A DNA stretch of 8,323 nucleotides from Candidatus Kuenenia stuttgartensis (GTDB taxonomy: Bacteria > Planctomycetota > Planctomycetia > Pirellulales > UBA1268): assembly GCA_945876515.1 (NCBI GenBank), contig CAMCPF010000118.1:1-8323 (forward strand), given 5' to 3'. Shown here in pieces: positions 5,745-8,323 of the stretch (positions are counted from its first letter, which is position 1; every line of letters begins with the position of its first letter). Position numbers and translations under genes: made by a program. Under the pieces are notes generated by a model. It saw nothing but the letters and a program-made list of their open reading frames with translations. It was not told the origin of the DNA and made no database searches.

Positions 5745-6431
5745 TCAGACCTTCTGCCGGCAGGCGCGGTTGAACTCCTCGAGCTTCAGCCGCCGGGGAA
5801 ACTGGCGGGCCACCTCGGGATCGTGGGTCACCACGAGCAGCGCCACGCCGTGCTCGGTGCACGTGTTCTTGAGGAGGTCCACCACCTGCTGCTGGTGGGC
5901 CGCATCGACGCTGGCGGTGGGCTCGTCGGCCAGGACGGCCCGCGGCCGGTTGGCCAGCGCCCGGGCCACGGCTACCCGCTGCTGTTGCCCGATCGAGAGC
6001 TCGGCCGGTTTGTGGTGCAGGCGGTGCGCGAGGCCCACGGCCTCGAGCAGGGCCGTGGCCCGAGCCCGGTCGGGCGGTTGCGAGCCGAACGACATCGCGA
6101 CGAGCACGTTCTCGAGCGCCGTGAACCCGGGCAGGAGGTTGAACTGCTGAAACACGAGGCCGAGCGTGTCGGCCCGCAGCCGGTCGCGGCGGCTCTCGGG
6201 AAGCTGCGTGATATCGGTGCCGGCCACCTCGACCCGACCCGAGTCGGGCCGCATGATCCCGGAGATCACGTGCAAGAGCGTCGACTTCCCGGAGCCGCTC
6301 GAGCCCTCGAGGGCCGCCTGCTCGCCGGCGGCCAGGACGAAGCCCGGCACGTCGAGGATCTCGGCCCGCTCGCCTCCCGGCATGGCGAAGCTCTTGCGGA
6401 CGTTCTCGAGACGGATGACAGGCTCGGGCAT
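5745..6431 (-). CDS. ABC transporter ATP-binding protein, MacB/LolD type
   Basis: A 228-residue cytoplasmic ATPase, full family length. Motifs in order: Walker A GSSGSGKST (43-51), Q-loop Gln95 in VFQQFNLLP, signature LSIGQQQRVAVARAL (145-159), Walker B AVLADEPTA (165-173) with catalytic Glu170, D-loop SVDA (174-177), and H-loop His203 in VVTHD. The FNLLPGFTALENV stretch is typical of the LolD/MacB branch that pairs with FtsX-like permeases, matching the next gene. The signature has Ile where the consensus LSGGQ has the first Gly; the functional Ser and second Gly are kept, so activity is expected. ATG at 6431 is chosen because it begins directly before the first beta strand; no strong Shine-Dalgarno site is visible. 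With the permease it forms one operon transcribed away from gap. Confidence 0.95.
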   Translation of the reverse strand: MPEPVIRLENVRKSFAMPGGERAEILDVPGFVLAAGEQAALEGSSGSGKSTLLHVISGIMRPDSGRVEVAGTDITQLPESRRDRLRADTLGLVFQQFNLLPGFTALENVLVAMSFGSQPPDRARATALLEAVGLAHRLHHKPAELSIGQQQRVAVARALANRPRAVLADEPTASVDAAHQQQVVDLLKNTCTEHGVALLVVTHDPEVARQFPRRLKLEEFNRACRQKV

Positions 6432-6452
6432 GGCAAAGCGAGCCTACCGCGC

Positions 6453-6493
6453 GCCGCCGGCCGGCGGCCACGCGAGGTTTCACCGCCGGCCGG
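6453..6493. repeat. 16-bp palindrome with an 11-bp direct repeat in the divergent ABC/gap region
   Basis: GCCGCCGGCCGGCGGC at 6453-6468 is a perfect 16-bp palindrome. Its core CCGCCGGCCGG (6454-6464) recurs in direct orientation at 6483-6493, 29 nt later start to start. The pair lies between the ABC start codon and the gap promoter, so it could bind a regulator of one or both operons, or act as a stem in the ABC leader. GC-rich composition makes chance symmetry more likely than usual. Confidence 0.4.
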
Positions 6494-6503
6494 TCGTGGG
6501 CGA

Positions 6504-6533
6504 TTGAGCAGAGCCACGCCGCGCGTGTATAGT
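6504..6533 (+). promoter_or_regulatory. Candidate sigma-70-like promoter of gap
   Basis: TTGAGC (6504-6509), an 18-nt spacer and TATAGT (6528-6533) fit the housekeeping consensus at four and five of six positions. The predicted start near 6540 leaves a leader of about 78 nt before the GTG at 6618. TATAGT stands out in a very GC-rich region. Confidence 0.55.
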
Positions 6534-6556
6534 TCCGCCGCTTCCGTCATCGGCCC

Positions 6557-6584
6557 CCCGCGGCGTCGCGGGCCCACCCGGGCC
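6557..6584 (+). other. Two overlapping GC hairpins in the gap leader
   Basis: Hairpin 1 is CCCGCG (6557-6562), loop GCGT, CGCGGG (6567-6572). Hairpin 2 is GGCCC (6571-6575), loop ACCC, GGGCC (6580-6584). They share bases 6571-6572, so both cannot form in full. Such an arrangement can protect mRNA or act as a switch; here only the pairing is seen. Confidence 0.3.
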
Positions 6585-6617
6585 GGTTTCGTGCCCTTGG
6601 CTCCCAGGAGATCGCCC

Positions 6618-7634
6618 GTGCCCATTCGCGTCGGCATCAATGGTTTCGGCCGCATCGGCCGCCTCACCTACCGCGCCATCTACGAGAAGTACGGCCTCAA
6701 CGGCGACGTGCAGGTGGTGGCGATCAACGACCTGACCGACGCCAAGACCAACGCCCACCTCCTGGCCTACGACTCCAACTACGGTCCCTTCAAGGGGCAG
6801 GTGGGCTACGACGGCAACGACATCGTCGTGGACGGCCGCAAGGTGAAGGTGTTCGCCGAGAAGGATCCGGGCGTGATCCCCTGGGGCAGCGAGGACGTGC
6901 AGATCGTGGTGGAGAGCACCGGCTTCTTCACCGACGCCACCAAGGCCGTCGCCCACAAGCGGGACAGCGTCAAGAAGGTCGTGATCTCGGCCCCGGCCAA
7001 GAACGAGGACCTGACGATCGTGCTGGGTGTGAACAACGGGATGTACGACCCGAAGAAGCACCACGTGATCTCCAACGCCTCCTGCACCACCAACGGCCTG
7101 GCGCCGGTGGCCAAGGTGCTCCACGAGACCTTCGGGATCGAGAAGGGCCTGCTCACGACCGTGCACGCCTACACCAACTCGCAGAAGACGGTGGACACGG
7201 CTGCCAAGGACCTGCGGGACGCCCGGGCCGCGGCCCTGAACATCGTCCCCTCGAGCACCGGCGCCGCGCGGGCGGTGGGCCTCGTGATTCCGGAGCTCCA
7301 GGGCAAGTTCACCGGCATGGCCTTCCGCGTGCCGGTCGCGACGGTGAGCGTGGTGGACTTCACGGCGATTTTGAAAAAGGACGCTCCGCCGGCCGAGATC
7401 AACGCCGCCATGAAGAAGGCGGCCGAGGGGCCGCTCAAGGGCATCCTGCGGTACACCGACGCCGAGCTCGTCTCGACCGATCTCAAGCAGGATCCCCACA
7501 GCTCGATCTTTTCGGCCGTGGACACGATCGGCCTGGGTAACTTCGTCAAGGTGGTGAGCTGGTACGACAACGAGTGGGGCTACTCCTGCCGCGTCGCCGA
7601 CCTACTCAACTTCCTGGAGGACCAGGGGCTGTAG
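6618..7634 (+). CDS. gap: Glyceraldehyde-3-phosphate dehydrogenase (type I, NAD-dependent)
   Basis: A 338-residue cytoplasmic glycolytic enzyme that oxidises and phosphorylates glyceraldehyde 3-phosphate to 1,3-bisphosphoglycerate with NAD+. The NAD-binding start is INGFGRIGRL (7-16), and Asp38 in AINDLTD favours NAD over NADP. The active site is SNASCTTN (152-159) with catalytic Cys156, and His183 in TVHAYT is the partner base. Substrate-site sequence PSSTGAARA (211-219) and the C-terminal signature WYDNEWGYS (315-323) complete the family pattern, and length is normal. The start is GTG: AGGAG (6606-6610) lies seven bases upstream, and the protein begins exactly at the conserved N-terminus, whereas the frame remains open far upstream without coding character. 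The 3' end overlaps the convergent nucleotidyltransferase-like gene by 29 bp. Confidence 0.97.
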   Translation: MPIRVGINGFGRIGRLTYRAIYEKYGLNGDVQVVAINDLTDAKTNAHLLAYDSNYGPFKGQVGYDGNDIVVDGRKVKVFAEKDPGVIPWGSEDVQIVVESTGFFTDATKAVAHKRDSVKKVVISAPAKNEDLTIVLGVNNGMYDPKKHHVISNASCTTNGLAPVAKVLHETFGIEKGLLTTVHAYTNSQKTVDTAAKDLRDARAAALNIVPSSTGAARAVGLVIPELQGKFTGMAFRVPVATVSVVDFTAILKKDAPPAEINAAMKKAAEGPLKGILRYTDAELVSTDLKQDPHSSIFSAVDTIGLGNFVKVVSWYDNEWGYSCRVADLLNFLEDQGL

Positions 7635-8323
7635 GCAAAGAAGAGTCCTGCCAAGGTCCGACCGGCGGCCACTCGCGGTCGCGGTGCTCGCGGCGGAACT
7701 GTTCGAGCTCGCGCCGCAGCGGTTCCCAGTAGGCACGGTCGCGGGCCTGCTCCGCTCGCACTTCAGCGTCGAGGGCCGTGCGAAGGTCGTCCAGCGATCC
7801 GTCTCGTGTGAGTCGGATCAGCGGCCGGTTTGCGGTCAGCTCGGCTGCCTGCGTCGGAAACCGCCGGCAGAGTTCGACGAGCAGTTCGGGCGTGCGGGCC
7901 TCATGCAGCCAGAAATCGACCCGCTCATCGGTGGCCTCGCTCGCATGCTGCCGATAATGAATCGTGACGAGCAGTTCGATCACCGGCCAGTCTTTGCTCC
8001 GCTGTGTCTTCTTTGCTTGCACGAGATCCGGGATGCAGAGCAGGTGATACTCGACGCCTTCGTCATCCACGAGCGTCGTCCGACGCTCCCACAGAGACGT
8101 GAACTCCGGCATCGCCCGCAGGCGGGTCATGACGTCCACCCGCAGGCCTTCCGCGCCTGGTGCGCGGCAGCGAAAGTGAACCGCATGCCCGCGGGCCAGG
8201 GCTGCCGGGTCGAACGGCGGCACGGCGATCCGGTCTGCCTGCAACGTGGCCAGGGCCGCCTGGAGCCGGGCGAAGTTTTCCGGTTCGGCCAGCACCAGGA
8301 AATCGATGTCCTTGCTAACCTGC
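7606..8323 (-). CDS. Nucleotidyltransferase-fold protein, C-terminal part (start lies past the right edge)
   Basis: The frame is open from the right edge, giving 238 residues in view. It begins QVSKDIDFLVLAEPENFARL, in which Asp5 and Asp7 form the D-x-D metal pair of the nucleotidyltransferase fold; the third acidic residue is probably Asp63 in LRVDVMTRL. The missing N-terminus should carry the fold's Gly-Gly/Ser motif. FTSLWERR, the IPDLVQAKKTQRSKDWPVIELL stretch (residues about 97-118, Lys- and Arg-rich helix) and a charged C-terminal region rich in Arg and Glu resemble bacterial proteins annotated as nucleotidyltransferase or DUF1814-like. Relatives include antibiotic-modifying enzymes, tRNA-modifying enzymes and toxin-antitoxin members; the exact role is not determinable. 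A GTG at 8293-8295 is an in-frame internal codon, not a credible start, because it would cut off the metal-binding Asp pair. The C-terminus runs into gap. Confidence 0.7.
   Translation of the reverse strand, partial: QVSKDIDFLVLAEPENFARLQAALATLQADRIAVPPFDPAALARGHAVHFRCRAPGAEGLRVDVMTRLRAMPEFTSLWERRTTLVDDEGVEYHLLCIPDLVQAKKTQRSKDWPVIELLVTIHYRQHASEATDERVDFWLHEARTPELLVELCRRFPTQAAELTANRPLIRLTRDGSLDDLRTALDAEVRAEQARDRAYWEPLRRELEQFRREHRDREWPPVGPWQDSSLPTAPGPPGS

Noticed and set aside
4277..5773. 498-residue plus-strand open frame opposite the ABC permease
   Set aside because: It is Arg/His/Gly-rich antisense translation, as expected opposite a GC-rich gene, and the minus-strand permease has clear motifs and membrane segments.
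5637..6617. In-frame upstream extension of gap, making a 665-residue reading frame
   Set aside because: It is antisense to the ABC ATPase, shows no protein family, and a good ribosome-binding site plus the conserved GAPDH N-terminus fix the start at the GTG at 6618.

Overview
The window is uniformly GC-rich with strong G/C preference at third codon positions. It reads as a chromosomal segment of a Gram-negative-type bacterium: it encodes a TolC-like outer-membrane channel and a catalase-peroxidase with an export signal. Gene style, weak Shine-Dalgarno sites at several genes and the mix of families are compatible with a planctomycete, but that is an inference from general appearance. Nothing here marks a plasmid, phage, insertion sequence or CRISPR array.

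Layout, left to right. Positions 1-1724 (minus strand) hold a two-gene unit: a CLC antiporter whose signature residues fit the fluoride-exporting CLC-F subtype, followed by the start of katG. The two overlap by 4 nt (ATGA), and katG runs off the left edge. Just upstream of the CLC start (about 1741-1802) lies a leader whose fold resembles a fluoride riboswitch, though its linkers are atypical. Divergent to this unit is a CzcC/TolC-like outer-membrane efflux protein (1930-3438, plus) with no pump partner in view. A long inverted repeat at 3448-3495 separates it from a convergent vapBC-type toxin-antitoxin pair (3533-4154, minus). That pair has a clear sigma-70-like promoter and an inverted-repeat operator that overlaps the antitoxin start codon. 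Positions 4334-6431 (minus) hold a MacB/LolD-type ABC ATPase and its FtsX-like permease, 4 nt apart. A divergent regulatory region (6432-6617) with a 16-bp palindrome, an 11-bp direct repeat, a promoter and leader hairpins precedes a GTG-started glyceraldehyde-3-phosphate dehydrogenase gene (6618-7634, plus). A nucleotidyltransferase-like gene enters from the right edge (7606-8323, minus), and its 3' end overlaps that of gap by 29 bp.

How the genes fit together. The left block looks like stress defence: fluoride expulsion translationally coupled to an exported peroxide-detoxifying enzyme. The ABC pair probably handles lipids, lipoproteins or an exported small molecule. gap is central glycolysis. 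vapBC is a self-regulating growth-control module. The most interesting point is the CLC-F/katG unit with its riboswitch-like leader. No large unrecognised gene or obviously new multi-gene defence system is visible.
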